Source: an uncultured Acetobacteraceae bacterium (GTDB lineage: Bacteria; Pseudomonadota; Alphaproteobacteria; Acetobacterales; Acetobacteraceae). From it: a DNA stretch of 64,000 nt. A model generated the notes under the pieces. That model was not told the origin of the DNA. It ran no database searches and was given only the letters and a program-made list of their open reading frames with translations. The stretch's first letter is position 1. Each line of letters begins with the position of its first letter. The stretch is from contig CAIVPZ010000109.1 in assembly GCA_903907955.1 (NCBI GenBank), positions 154,379 to 218,378 of the forward strand, written 5' to 3'. Shown one piece after another: positions 19,281 through 29,846 of the stretch. A program made the translations under genes and the position numbers.

Positions 19281-20165
19281 TCAGCCCGCCCGGGCGGGAG
19301 GGGCGGCGGCAAACGCGCGGGCGGCATTCGCCTCGATCCAGGCGAGCCAGGCCATCACCCCCTCGCCGGTGCGCGCCGAGACGGTCAGGATCTGCAGGCC
19401 GGGATTCACCCGCAGCGCATTCGCCATGCAGGCCGACAGATCGAAATCGAGATACGGCAGAAGATCGGACTTGTTCAGCAGCATCAGGTCGGCGGCGGCG
19501 AACATGTCGGGATATTTTAGCGGCTTGTCCTCGCCTTCCGTCACCGACAGCACCACCACCTTGTGCGCCTCGCCAAGGTCGAAGGCGGCCGGACACACCA
19601 GATTGCCGACATTCTCGATGAACAGCAGGCTGCCGCGCACCGGATCGAGTTCATCGAGCGCATGGCCGACCATGTGGGCATCGAGATGGCAGCCCTTGCC
19701 GGTGTTCACCTGCACCGCCGGGGCGCCGGTGGCGCGGATGCGGTCGGCATCGTTGCTGGTCTGCTGGTCGCCCTCGATCACCACGATGGGATGGCGCGAC
19801 ACCAGCGATTCGATGGTCCGCACCAGCAGCGAGGTTTTCCCCGAGCCGGGGCTGGAGACCAGGTTGAGGGCGAAGATACCGCGCTGCTTCAGGCGGGCGC
19901 GGTTGGCGCCGGCGTATTCGGCGTTCTTGGAAAGGATGTCGCGCTCGATGCGGACAATCCGCTCCGGGCTCAGCCCCGGCACGTGCACGCCGGCGATCCC
20001 GGCGCCGTAATCATGCGTGCCCTCGGCGGCATGCGCGTGGTCATGGTCATGGCCATGTTCATGGTCGTGGTGATGCCCGTGCGCGTGGTCATGCGCATGG
20101 CGATGCGCCGGTTCCGGGGGCCGCCTGTCCGCGTCGTCATCGCCGCAGCCGCACACCGTGCACAT
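19281..20165 (-). CDS. hypB: HypB, nickel-inserting GTPase
   Basis: 294 residues. N-terminal CTVCGCG metal motif (Cys2, 5, 7), then a histidine-rich stretch (about residues 22-48, alternating His/Asp/Ala) suited to nickel storage, then the G domain with P-loop SSPGSGKTS and NKSD. It delivers nickel with HypA. ATG at 20165 overlaps the hypA stop by one base. Confidence 0.95.
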   Translation of the reverse strand: MCTVCGCGDDDADRRPPEPAHRHAHDHAHGHHHDHEHGHDHDHAHAAEGTHDYGAGIAGVHVPGLSPERIVRIERDILSKNAEYAGANRARLKQRGIFALNLVSSPGSGKTSLLVRTIESLVSRHPIVVIEGDQQTSNDADRIRATGAPAVQVNTGKGCHLDAHMVGHALDELDPVRGSLLFIENVGNLVCPAAFDLGEAHKVVVLSVTEGEDKPLKYPDMFAAADLMLLNKSDLLPYLDFDLSACMANALRVNPGLQILTVSARTGEGVMAWLAWIEANAARAFAAAPPARAG

Positions 20166-20506
20166 CACTCGACCTCCAGTTCGCGAACCCGCAACGCATC
20201 GCCGGATGTCATCTGCACCCGGCTGTGCCCGCATTCCGGGCACGGCGCAAAACGCTCGGCGAGCGCCACCGTACGCTCGCAGTGGAAGCACCAGCCCGCG
20301 CCGGGCACAAGCACGATGTCCAGCCGCGCCCCCTCGGCGGCGGTGCCGCGGCTGACCACGTCGAAGCAGAACCGCAGCGCCTCCGGCTCGGCACAGGCCA
20401 GCACGCCGATTTCCAGCACCACCGCGCGCACCCGGACGAAATGCTGCCGCCGCGCCTCCTCCTCGATGATGCCGATGACGCTCTCGGTCAGGGACATTTC
20501 ATGCAT
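20165..20506 (-). CDS. hypA: HypA, nickel metallochaperone
   Basis: 113 residues starting MHEMSL, the nickel-binding N-terminus with His2. A zinc site is formed by two CxxC pairs, CFHC and CPEC. Starts within the last 8 bases of hupK, ends overlapping hypB. Works with HypB in nickel insertion into the hydrogenase large subunit. Confidence 0.95.
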   Translation of the reverse strand: MHEMSLTESVIGIIEEEARRQHFVRVRAVVLEIGVLACAEPEALRFCFDVVSRGTAAEGARLDIVLVPGAGWCFHCERTVALAERFAPCPECGHSRVQMTSGDALRVRELEVE

Positions 20507-21509
20507 CCGCGCCCTCCCGCAGGGTCAGGCTGCAGCCGACGCAGGGATCGAACAGGCCGACCAGCCAGCGCAGCCGAGCCTCCGCCGCAGCGCCGGCGCC
20601 GACCCGCAGGCCGGGCAGCGCGTGCACCAGCGGACCGTCAGGATGAAAATTCCATTCGGTCGGCGCCAGCACGGCGCAGCCGGTCACCCGGTCCTGCGCA
20701 TCCACCGCCGCCAGATGGTGCATGCGCCCGCGCGGCGTCTCCACCGCGGCAAAGCCGCTGCCGTCCGGCAGGGTTCCGCTGGCGAACCAGGATGCCGGCG
20801 CGTCCCCGGCATCGCCGCGCAGCAGCGCAGCGGCGTGGCGGATTTCGGCGAACCGCGCGGCCAGCCGGTCGCGCGGCGCCCCGGTGCCCAGGCTGCGGGC
20901 GAGCGCACCGGTCTCCGGCCGGCGCAACGGCAGATGCGGCAGGGCGGCGAAGGCCCCGCCCAACCGGGCCAGCGACGCCAGCACCGCCGGGTCGTCCGCC
21001 GCGGACAGGGCGTCCACCGTCCCGGCGCCGTCCGCTGGCGGCCCGGCGGCGTCCAGCATGCGCGCCGCCCAGCCTGACGATGCAGTGTGCAGGCCGAGCA
21101 CCGCGAGCGAAGCGTCCAGCTCCGCCCCCGGCGCGCCCGGCCGGGTTGCCGCGAACGCCGCCCGCAGCGCCGCTACCTCCGCCGGTTCGGCCGGCAACCC
21201 CAGGGACGCCGCGGTGGTGAAGGTCGAGCGCAGATGCTCGCCCACCCGCTCGGCGGCGAGGTCGCGCAGCGCCGCCTGCCGGGCCGCCCCGGTGGCATCG
21301 CGGCCGCGCGCGGCATCGAGGGCAAAGCGGGCGGCAATGCGGTGCGATCGGCCGCACAGCGCATACAGGCGCTCGAAGGCGGCGGGCACCTCCGCGGCCG
21401 GGCGCCCCAGCATGGCCTGGCACAGCGTCACCGGCCGCCCGGCGCGCAGCCGGGCCGCGCGCACCACGCCGCCGGACAGCACCACCTCCAGCGCCAGCCC
21501 GCCGGTCAC
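20499..21509 (-). CDS. hupK: HupK, large-subunit-like hydrogenase assembly protein
   Basis: 336 residues. HupK resembles a degenerate [NiFe]-hydrogenase large subunit and helps assemble the iron ligands. The C-terminal DPCVGC is the residual metal-site motif, and CGRSHRIAARFA is near the middle-N region. GTG at 21509 is chosen because it overlaps the hupJ stop (GTGA); longer frames would run inside hupJ. Confidence 0.85.
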   Translation of the reverse strand: MTGGLALEVVLSGGVVRAARLRAGRPVTLCQAMLGRPAAEVPAAFERLYALCGRSHRIAARFALDAARGRDATGAARQAALRDLAAERVGEHLRSTFTTAASLGLPAEPAEVAALRAAFAATRPGAPGAELDASLAVLGLHTASSGWAARMLDAAGPPADGAGTVDALSAADDPAVLASLARLGGAFAALPHLPLRRPETGALARSLGTGAPRDRLAARFAEIRHAAALLRGDAGDAPASWFASGTLPDGSGFAAVETPRGRMHHLAAVDAQDRVTGCAVLAPTEWNFHPDGPLVHALPGLRVGAGAAAEARLRWLVGLFDPCVGCSLTLREGADA

Positions 21510-21967
21510 GCCGCCGTCCCGCGGCCGAACAGCAGGCCGCGCCGGCCGGGAACCACCTTTGGCGGCGCCGCCAGCACCGCTTCCAGCGCCGCCAGCGCGG
21601 TGGCGCGCGCCAGCGCGTGGCTGGCGAATTCGTGCATGGGGGAGAACAATGATGCCGCATCCACCCGGCCGAAACCGTCCAGCTCCGTCACCGTGAAGGC
21701 GATCGTGCCGGAGGGGAAAGCGCAGTCCCGGATCGTCCCGGCGCGCAGGGCCGGGCGATCCGGGGTGCCTGGCAGCCCGACCAGCACCAGGTTCATGCAC
21801 CAGGGCGTCAGCAGCACGCCGAACGCCTCACCCGAGAACGCGCCAAAGCCGACCGCGTCCACCTCGAGCACCGGGTTGCAGATCGGCAGGCCCGCCATGC
21901 GGTCCCGGCCGATCGCGCGATAGCAGACCGCCAGAAGCTCGCCCGCGGCGATCGCCGCCGCATTCAT
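21506..21967 (-). CDS. hupJ: HupJ/HybE-type hydrogenase assembly chaperone
   Basis: 153 residues. Contains GLPICNPVLEVDAVGF and VLLTPWCMNLVLVG, the HybE/HupJ core. The family aids maturation of the exported uptake hydrogenase and is oxygen-protective together with HupI. ATG at 21967 overlaps the hupI stop (ATGA) and its own stop overlaps the hupK GTG, one link in a chain of coupled genes from hupG to hypA. Confidence 0.88.
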   Translation of the reverse strand: MNAAAIAAGELLAVCYRAIGRDRMAGLPICNPVLEVDAVGFGAFSGEAFGVLLTPWCMNLVLVGLPGTPDRPALRAGTIRDCAFPSGTIAFTVTELDGFGRVDAASLFSPMHEFASHALARATALAALEAVLAAPPKVVPGRRGLLFGRGTAA

Positions 21968-22167
21968 GCCGTCAGCTCCAGAAAGCGTTCGCGCGGCGCA
22001 TCGCAGCGCGGGCAGCGCCAGTGGTCGGGCAGGGCGGCAAAGGCCGTGCCCGCCTTCACCTGCCAGACATCGTCGCCCTGTTCCGGATCGTAGACCTGCC
22101 AGCACACCCCGCATTCCATCCGCGGGCCGTGTTGCTTCCCCAGCCCGGCCGGGGCGGCATCGCTCAC
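21964..22167 (-). CDS. hupI: HupI rubredoxin
   Basis: 67 residues with two rubredoxin knuckles, CGVC and CPRC, and the aromatic DHWRCPRCDAP segment. A one-iron electron carrier used during hydrogenase maturation under oxygen. The start is a GTG at 22167 overlapping the hupH stop as GTGA; no ATG gives a full domain. Confidence 0.92.
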   Translation of the reverse strand: MSDAAPAGLGKQHGPRMECGVCWQVYDPEQGDDVWQVKAGTAFAALPDHWRCPRCDAPRERFLELTA

Positions 22168-23054
22168 GCGAAATACGCCGCCGCGATCTCGCGCAGGCGG
22201 TCGGCGGAATCGCGAAAATCCTCGTCGGCGGCCAGCACCGCTTCGGGCACGTCGCCGATTTCCAGCGTGTCCAGCACCACCTCGCCGCCGGCGTTGCTGT
22301 ACTGCACCGACCAGACATGCCGCGCGCCGGTCGCCAGCACCCGGCACGCGCCATAGCCGCTGGCCGCCAGCGCGACCGGCCCGCTGCCCAGGCAGGACTG
22401 CAGATACGCCATGTCGGCCGGCGTCATCGGCAGCAGGGAGAAATTCACCACATGCGCCGGCACCCCCGGCTGCCAGCGCGCCATGCGGTCGGCGATCTCC
22501 GCCAGCAGCGGCATGACGTTCATCAGGTCCTGGGGCATCGGGTCCTGGGGCATGGCCCCCTCGGGCGGCGCGCCGGGCACGATGGCGGGGGCGGTCAGCG
22601 CGGCGGCCTGGCGCACCACCTCCGGGACCGCCGCCACCTCGACATAGTCGGCCAGATGCTGGCCCTCCGGCCCCAGGAAGCGCACCCGCCACAGCCCGGC
22701 GAGCACGGATTCCTGCACCTGCGCCACCACCCCGCCCGGCAGCGCGGCGGTGGCGGCGACCTCCCCCGCACCCAGCACCTCGCCGAGCAGGCGCGTCTCG
22801 TCGGCGGAAAACCCGGTAACGTCGAACTGCCGGCCGGGCGCGGCGGCGCTCTGCGTGTCCAGCGCCGCGGCGATCTCCGGCAGCATGGCGACGACGCGCG
22901 GGCAGGCGCGGATCAGCGCCTCGGCGGCGCCGGTGGCCAGGAAGGCGGGGGCACCGGTGGCGCTGCGGCCGGCGGCTTCCGGCGGCGCGCCGATCGGATG
23001 CAGGGTGATGGCTGCCGCCTCCCCTTCCGGGGCGATCCAGAAGCCCGGCTTCAT
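22164..23054 (-). CDS. hupH: HupH/HyaF-family hydrogenase expression protein
   Basis: 296 residues with conserved VNFSLLPMTPADMAYLQ and YGACRVLATG, which match HupH/HyaF proteins. They are needed for processing the small subunit of membrane uptake hydrogenase. Carries a short duplicated MPQD motif in the middle linker. Overlaps hupG by 4 bases at its start and hupI by 4 bases at its end. Confidence 0.9.
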   Translation of the reverse strand: MKPGFWIAPEGEAAAITLHPIGAPPEAAGRSATGAPAFLATGAAEALIRACPRVVAMLPEIAAALDTQSAAAPGRQFDVTGFSADETRLLGEVLGAGEVAATAALPGGVVAQVQESVLAGLWRVRFLGPEGQHLADYVEVAAVPEVVRQAAALTAPAIVPGAPPEGAMPQDPMPQDLMNVMPLLAEIADRMARWQPGVPAHVVNFSLLPMTPADMAYLQSCLGSGPVALAASGYGACRVLATGARHVWSVQYSNAGGEVVLDTLEIGDVPEAVLAADEDFRDSADRLREIAAAYFA

Positions 23055-23485
23055 GCCACCGCCCCGGTGGTATGCACGATGCGCACCTCCGGCCGCGCCG
23101 CTGGCGGCAGGACCGGCGCGTCGGCGGCGAGGCACTGCGCGATGCGGACAAGATATTCCGGCCAGTCGCGGATGCGCGGCAGCACCCCCACCGGATCGGC
23201 CCCGCGCGTAATCACCAGGCTGGGAAACACCGCGACCCGGAAGCGCGGCGCCAGCGCCGGTTCGGCGGCGCGGGCGATGATGCCGGCGCGCAGCCGGCCG
23301 GCAAAGGCGGCGAGCAGTTCGGGCAGCACCACGGCGACATCCGCCGCCTCGCTGCGCTGGGCCGGGTCGCCGGTGAAGAACAGCAGCGCGTGCGGGGTCG
23401 CGGCGAGGAAATCGTCCACCGTGCCCACCTCCAGCACGGGCAGCCCGGCGCGGACGGCGAGCGCCCGGATGAGCGGCGATGGCAT
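23051..23485 (-). CDS. hupG: HupG/HyaE-family thioredoxin-like chaperone
   Basis: 144 residues. Thioredoxin-fold protein without the CxxC pair, as in HyaE/HupG, which chaperone the Tat-exported hydrogenase small subunit. AGGGGGAG upstream of the ATG at 23485. It is the first gene of the hup/hyp cluster here; hupSLCDF, which precede hupG in most genomes, are absent, and the next gene upstream is an unrelated lytic transglycosylase 117 bases away. Confidence 0.88.
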   Translation of the reverse strand: MPSPLIRALAVRAGLPVLEVGTVDDFLAATPHALLFFTGDPAQRSEAADVAVVLPELLAAFAGRLRAGIIARAAEPALAPRFRVAVFPSLVITRGADPVGVLPRIRDWPEYLVRIAQCLAADAPVLPPAARPEVRIVHTTGAVA

Positions 23486-23602
23486 TTCTTCTTCTCCCCC
23501 TCACGATAATCCGTGCCCGATGGGAGGGGAATTTCCAGCCCCGGTCAAGCGCCGACCGGAAGCAAGGCAGGCTGGGGCGTTCGCCGCCCGTGCCGCGGCC
23601 GG

Positions 23603-24511
23603 TCACCTGACGTCGGCAATCCGGACCCGCGAGCTGCCGCGCATGATGACGACCCCGCCCGTCCCCGGCGCCTCGTCGGGGTGGTGCATGCGCACCGGCT
23701 GGCTGACCGCGACGGCAGCGACGGGCGCGGCGCGGGCGCGGTCCGACGCCTTCAGCCTGGCCGCGAATTCGGGCGTGTAGCGGCTGTAGTCCGGCCCGGC
23801 CGGTTGGCGCGCCGGGCGGGCGACCGGCCCCGACATGGCGGCAAGACGCGCAAGATCGGTCCGCATCCGCTTCACCCGGGCGGCGAATTCGGGCGTGTAC
23901 CGGCTGGTGTCGTCCGCCGGCGCGATCCCGCGTCGCCGCTGCTCCAGCGTGGCGTCGGGAAACTGGCCGGCCAGCGGCCACATTGCCATCACCCGGGTTT
24001 CGTAGCTCGCCCCGATTTCCCCGGTCCGCGAATGATAGGCGGCAGCCGCCTGCAGCCAGTTGCCGGTTTCCCGGTACAGGGCGCTGAGGAAGCGTGCCCC
24101 GTACAGTGTGTTGGCCGCAGGATCGAAGGCTTCGTCCAGCGATGCGAAGGCGTTGGGATGGTGCAGCAGGTTGATCTGCATGCAGCCGACGTCGATGGAC
24201 TGGGTTCCCCCGCGCTGGAACTCCCGCACCGCTTCGATCGCGCCTGCCTTGCTGGCGAAGATGTGGTCGGTGCCGGCGACGTTGATGGTCCAGGGCCACG
24301 GCGCCACCCGTCCGGAGGCCGGATCGGTGCGCCCGCTTTCGACGATGCCGATGGTCAGCAGCAGCTTCGGCGGCAGCGCGAACGCCTGCTCCGCCGCCGC
24401 GATCCCGGGCAGGCAGGTGTCGGCAGCGGGCGCCGGCACGCTGTCCGCCGCCTGCGCGGTCACCGCATGGCCGATCAGGCCCAGAACGCAGGCGAGAAGA
24501 TGGACGCGCAT
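23603..24511 (-). CDS. Lytic transglycosylase, SLT domain
   Basis: 302 residues with a signal peptide (1-21, ending AQA). The SLT-type catalytic glutamate is in IGIVESGR and the fold motifs GCMQINLLHHPNAF and AAAYHSRTGE follow. It would cleave peptidoglycan in the periplasm. The C-terminal third has two copies of SRYTPEFAAR (about 115 bases apart), an odd short repeat. Similar to transglycosylases that open the wall for secretion or flagellar machines, but no such system is near. Start ATG at 24511. Confidence 0.85.
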   Translation of the reverse strand: MRVHLLACVLGLIGHAVTAQAADSVPAPAADTCLPGIAAAEQAFALPPKLLLTIGIVESGRTDPASGRVAPWPWTINVAGTDHIFASKAGAIEAVREFQRGGTQSIDVGCMQINLLHHPNAFASLDEAFDPAANTLYGARFLSALYRETGNWLQAAAAYHSRTGEIGASYETRVMAMWPLAGQFPDATLEQRRRGIAPADDTSRYTPEFAARVKRMRTDLARLAAMSGPVARPARQPAGPDYSRYTPEFAARLKASDRARAAPVAAVAVSQPVRMHHPDEAPGTGGVVIMRGSSRVRIADVR

Positions 24512-24952
24512 GCGGCACGTCTAGCCCATCGGAACAATATTTGCGACTTTTTCACGTTGCCGGGAGCGGTGCAGGCCAACCTGGCCCGCATGATCCGTCG
24601 CGTGGACGCAACGATTCGTTACCGGCCGCATGGGTGGCATGCCGGAAACGCCAATGGTGCGGTGCACCATGAAGATGCCAGGAATGTGATGCCGACGGTG
24701 GCGCGGCGCCTTTTCCCCCGCCCGGCCTGCCCTGGGCCAGCCGTCACGCCTCCCGGACCATGCGCCGGGCCAGAAATCTGCCCCCGTGACAACCGCCGTC
24801 ACGGGGAACGCGAGGGGCGCTGAGAAACATCCAATTCGTTCTTGCTGTCCGCGGGGCGCGCCAGGCGCCTTCTGCGGATCGATCGCCCCTGGCACGCTGC
24901 CCGATGATTCGCCCGGTCCACAGGCAAGGGGCACCATCAAGGAGAGACTGCA
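24512..24952. other. Intergenic stretch with one inverted repeat
   Basis: No convincing gene. It holds a perfect 9-bp inverted repeat (24782-24790 with 24798-24806, CCCCGTGAC/GTCACGGGG). A TGGCAC at 24896 lacks a correctly spaced -12 GC and is not a sigma-54 promoter. Confidence 0.5.
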
Positions 24953-25213
24953 ATGCCGAATGACCACACCGTCGTCGTTGAACTGCCGATGACCCTGCGG
25001 GTTTCCATCGCCTTCCCCGCTGGTACGCCACGCAATCCGCTGGCGGAAGCCTCCGCCCTCGCCGGCTGGGCCGCCAGCAAGCTGAGCCATATCAGCCACG
25101 CCCAGATCGACGCCTGCAACGAAGTGAACCGGCTGTTCCCGCACGGCACGGGCCTGGTGACCAGCGTGGACGCCGAGTTCCACACCACGGGTCTGCTGGA
25201 TGCGGCGGACTGA
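24953..25213 (+). CDS. Unknown 86-residue protein beside nifA
   Basis: Not recognised. 86 residues with an evenly balanced composition, no signal peptide and no membrane segment; begins MPNDHTVVVELPMTLRV. A strong ribosome site (AAGGAGAG, 7 bases upstream) and a GC pattern typical of coding DNA support it being real. It converges on nifA with a 53-bp repeat between. Cytoplasmic location is inferred. Confidence 0.65.
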   Translation: MPNDHTVVVELPMTLRVSIAFPAGTPRNPLAEASALAGWAASKLSHISHAQIDACNEVNRLFPHGTGLVTSVDAEFHTTGLLDAAD

Positions 25214-25229
25214 TTTACAACGCATGGAA

Positions 25230-25282
25230 AAGGCCAGGGCGCTGCCCTGGACCCGCAAGGGGGCAGTGGCCCCCTTGACCCC
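25230..25282 (-). repeat. 53-bp double-hairpin repeat, copy 2
   Basis: Complement of the family consensus: CAAGGGGG/CCCCCTTG and CCAGGGC/GCCCTGG hairpins, loop CCACTG. It fills the junction between two converging genes and is followed by a further GC hairpin (25294-25310), so it may end both transcripts. Confidence 0.9.
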
Positions 25283-25311
25283 AAATCATTGGGTCCGGGG
25301 CGGCGCCCCGG

Positions 25312-26988
<1,677 letters not shown>

Positions 26989-27182
26989 GCGTCGATCCCC
27001 CAGGGTCACGAGGCGACAAAATGTCGGCCCCGCGCGTTCATGACGCGACAATGGAACGATAGCGATATGGCAGCGTAACGGGCAACGGCTATTTTGCAAT
27101 GCAGCATGACATATCGGCAATCCTGCAGCGCTGGCCCGTCCCTTGCTACGCCTCCGGCGCGTGCAGTTCCAGGGAGGTTCAC
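26989..27182. other. Divergent intergenic region nifA / YqeB-like gene
   Basis: Contains a short CGACA-AAA-TGTCG palindrome near 27012. No FNR box, sigma-54 promoter or NifA site with correct spacing was found, so how nifA is controlled is not visible. Confidence 0.4.
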
Positions 27183-28058
27183 GTGCGTGTGCATCGCCGT
27201 TCCACCTTGCCGTCCCTGGGTTCTCCCATCGTCGTGCTGGGCACCGACGACATCGCATCGGCGGTGGCGCACGCCCTGTTCATTGCCGGCTGGAGCGTGG
27301 TGATGGCCCGCGATGCCGCGCTTCCCGTGCTGCGCCGGCGCATGGCCTTCGACGACGCGCTGGAGCACGGCGCGACCGACCTCGCCGGCGTCCGGGCGCG
27401 CGGCGCCGCCAGCATGCTCGCCGTGATGCAATTGCTACATTCGGCCGAGTTTTTACCGGTTACCGACATTCCGCCCGACGACCTGCTGTGTCTCGGCCTG
27501 GTGCGCGGCGTGGTCGATGCCCGCCTGCGCCGGCACCAGCCGACGGCTGATCTGCGCGCGGTGGCCGGCTTCGCGGTCGGCCTCGGCCCCGGCTTTGCCG
27601 CCGGGGTGAACGTGCACCTCGCCATCGAGACCGCCCCCGAGTTGCCCGCCGCCATCCTGCGCGCAGGCCCGACCCTGGCGGCGCATGGCCAGTCCGAACC
27701 GATCGGCGGGGCCGGCCGGGAGCGTTTCGGCCGGGCGCGCTGGGCCGGAAGCTGGCGCACGCCGCATGCCATCGGCGATGCGGTGGCGGCGGGGGCGGTG
27801 GTGGGCAGTTGCGCCGGCACGCCGCTGCGCGCCCCGCTGGCCGGCCGGCTGCGCGGCCTGGTGCGCGACGGCGCCGAGGTTCCGTCCGGCGCCAGGTTGC
27901 TGGAAGTGGACCCGCGCGGCGATGGCGGCCAGTGGGCGGGCATCCCCCAACGCGCCGCCCGCGTCGCCGAGGTGACGCTGCAAGCCGTGCGCGAACTGGA
28001 ATCCGAGGACAGCGAGACGACGGAAATGCTGGCCGGAATGTCCCGCCGCGCGCCCTGA
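27183..28058 (+). CDS. YqeB/EF2563-family molybdenum hydroxylase accessory protein
   Basis: 291 residues. The Rossmann-like N-terminus PIVVLGTDDIASAVAHALFI resembles the VVRGAGDIASGVAHRL motif of the EF2563/YqeB family, linked to selenium-dependent molybdenum hydroxylase systems, where it may help in cofactor handling. The C-terminal part (APLAGRLRGLVRDGAEV) resembles a biotinyl-like barrel. GTG at 27183 is preferred for its AGGGAGG site; an earlier ATG adds 28 residues with no support. Divergent from nifA and converging on a DUF2478 gene 4 bases away. Confidence 0.65.
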   Translation: MRVHRRSTLPSLGSPIVVLGTDDIASAVAHALFIAGWSVVMARDAALPVLRRRMAFDDALEHGATDLAGVRARGAASMLAVMQLLHSAEFLPVTDIPPDDLLCLGLVRGVVDARLRRHQPTADLRAVAGFAVGLGPGFAAGVNVHLAIETAPELPAAILRAGPTLAAHGQSEPIGGAGRERFGRARWAGSWRTPHAIGDAVAAGAVVGSCAGTPLRAPLAGRLRGLVRDGAEVPSGARLLEVDPRGDGGQWAGIPQRAARVAEVTLQAVRELESEDSETTEMLAGMSRRAP

Positions 28059-28062
28059 CCGG

Positions 28063-28611
28063 TCAGGCGATGGCGTGCTGCCGGCTCGCCGCGGTCTGGC
28101 TGCGGGCCCAGCCGGCGATGGTGTCGGCGCAGGTCGGCAACACCTGTGACGGTGCGCCGTCCAGGAAGCGGTCCCACTCATCGCGCAGCGTGGCCCGCAC
28201 CGCCACCAGCACCGGAATGCCGGACAGCAGCGCCTCGGCGATCTCGGCCCGCATGCCGCCGCCCAGCGCCTCCTGCTTGCCGAACCGGCTGACCACCAGC
28301 AGGTCCGGCCGCGCCTGCACCGCCGCGCGCAACGCCTGCGCGGCGCGGGCCAGCGCATCGCCGTCCAGCGTGCAGCCTTGCGCCTCCAGGCCGAGCGGCT
28401 GGTCCAGCCGGATCCAGTCGCCGCTGGCCAGCACCAGCAGGTTCATCTCCCGCCTGCACGGCCCGATCGCCGGGCCAAACATCTGCAGCAACCCGCCCAC
28501 ACGCACGCCGGCATGCCGCAACATGGCGACCGCGACCGCCATGGCGGCATCGGCATCCTCGCCGCTTTCGAACACGACGGCGGCAGCGCGGAGGTCATCG
28601 GAACTTTTCAT
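28063..28611 (-). CDS. DUF2478 protein, probable molybdenum-related NTPase-like
   Basis: 182 residues. DUF2478 proteins occur next to molybdate transport and nif genes in alphaproteobacteria and resemble THEP1-type nucleotidases. Visible are the MNLLVLASGDWIRLDQPLG strand and PDLLVVSRFGKQE followed by GIPVLVAV. The role is unknown; position between nifA and nifV points to molybdenum supply. A weak sigma-70-like TTGTCA-N18-TAAAGT lies upstream (28612-28650). Confidence 0.75.
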   Translation of the reverse strand: MKSSDDLRAAAVVFESGEDADAAMAVAVAMLRHAGVRVGGLLQMFGPAIGPCRREMNLLVLASGDWIRLDQPLGLEAQGCTLDGDALARAAQALRAAVQARPDLLVVSRFGKQEALGGGMRAEIAEALLSGIPVLVAVRATLRDEWDRFLDGAPSQVLPTCADTIAGWARSQTAASRQHAIA

Positions 28612-28656
28612 TATGTAACTTTACCACAGTTCCGCCGCAATTGACAAAGCGTTCCT

Positions 28657-29805
28657 TCACCCCGCCGCCTCGGCGTGCAGCGCCAGCAATTCGGGCGACG
28701 TCACCGGCCGTTTCACCCGCCCGGCCAGCGCGCGCAGGCGGCCGACCAGTTCGGTGATGACCGCTTCACAGGGCGCCACGCCGGCGCGCAGCAGCGCCTC
28801 GCGCACCGCCGCCGCGCCGGAATGCTTGCCCAGCACGATGCGACGCTCGCGGCCGAACAAGGCGGGGTCCATCGCCTCGTAGGTCGCCGGATCGCGCAGC
28901 AGGCCGCTGACATGGATGCCTGACTCATGGGTGAAGGCCACCTCGCCGACAATCGGCTGCGCCGGCGGGATGCTGCGCCGCGCCGACCGCGCCACCAGCT
29001 CCGCCAGCCCCGCCAGCCGGGCGAGGTCGATGCGGGTGGCGCCCTGCCGCAACCGCGCCAGCGCCGCCGCCACCTGTTCGAGCGCCGCGTTGCCGGCGCG
29101 TTCGCCCAGCCCCAGCACGCACACGCTGGCCTCGGTGGCGCCGCCGCGCAGGGCGGCGAGGGTATTGGCGGTGGCCAGCCCCAGATCGTCGTGGCCGTGG
29201 AACTCGAGGGATAAATCGCTGCCGGCGCGCAGCCGGCGGAACGCCGCTTCGGTGCTGAACGGGTCGAGCACGCCCAGCGTGTCGGCGAAACGGAACCGCC
29301 AGGCGCCGGCCGTTGCGGCGGCGTCCAGCACGCGGGCCAGGAAGTCGGGGTCGGCGCGGCTGGAATCCTCGCCGCCGACCGACACGGTCAGGCCGCGATC
29401 GCGCGCATAGGGCACCACCCGGGCGATGCGCGCCAGCACCGCCGCCGGGTCGCCGCGCAGCTTGGCGGCGATCTGGCGCGGCGAGGTCGGCACCGACAGG
29501 TTGGCATAACGCACCCCGGCACGCAGGGCGGCGTCCACATCGGCCTCGGTCATCCGGCACCAGGCGGCGACGCGGGCATGCGGGGCGGCGTGCACCGCGG
29601 CCTGGATGGCCTCGATCTCCTCGCCGCCCATGGCCGGCGTGCCGGCCTCGATCTCGTCGATGCCCGCGGCATCGAGCGCGGCGGCGATGGCGGCCTTCTC
29701 GGCGACGGTGAAGGCGACCCCCGGCGCCTGCTCGCCGTCGCGCAGCGTGGTGTCGTTAATGGCGCAGACGGGGATGGCGCGGGCGGGCAGGGAGGTCTGG
29801 TGCAT
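28657..29805 (-). CDS. nifV: NifV, homocitrate synthase
   Basis: 382 residues. Condenses acetyl-CoA and 2-oxoglutarate to homocitrate, the organic ligand of FeMo-co. Family motifs: NDTTLRDGEQAPG near the start, FRFADTLGVLDPF, EFHGHDDLGLATAN, and GEVAFTHESGIH with GKHSG. Stands apart from the main nif island and is driven by its own sigma-54 promoter in the 93-base gap behind the Rrf2 gene. Confidence 0.95.
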   Translation of the reverse strand: MHQTSLPARAIPVCAINDTTLRDGEQAPGVAFTVAEKAAIAAALDAAGIDEIEAGTPAMGGEEIEAIQAAVHAAPHARVAAWCRMTEADVDAALRAGVRYANLSVPTSPRQIAAKLRGDPAAVLARIARVVPYARDRGLTVSVGGEDSSRADPDFLARVLDAAATAGAWRFRFADTLGVLDPFSTEAAFRRLRAGSDLSLEFHGHDDLGLATANTLAALRGGATEASVCVLGLGERAGNAALEQVAAALARLRQGATRIDLARLAGLAELVARSARRSIPPAQPIVGEVAFTHESGIHVSGLLRDPATYEAMDPALFGRERRIVLGKHSGAAAVREALLRAGVAPCEAVITELVGRLRALAGRVKRPVTSPELLALHAEAAG

Positions 29806-29846
29806 GGCGGCGCTCCGGTGCAGTGCGGCAGCAGCCGGGTTTGCGC

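Noticed and set aside
24896..24911. TGGCAC before the 86-residue gene as sigma-54 promoter
   Set aside because: No GC at the -12 position with correct spacing.
24521..25258. 245-codon minus-strand frame across the small gene and spacer
   Set aside because: Starts inside the 53-bp repeat, no domain, and overlaps a plus-strand gene with a strong ribosome site.
27058..27078. TGGCAG...GGGCA as sigma-54 promoter of the YqeB-like gene
   Set aside because: Spacing is one base off and the -12 TTGC is missing.
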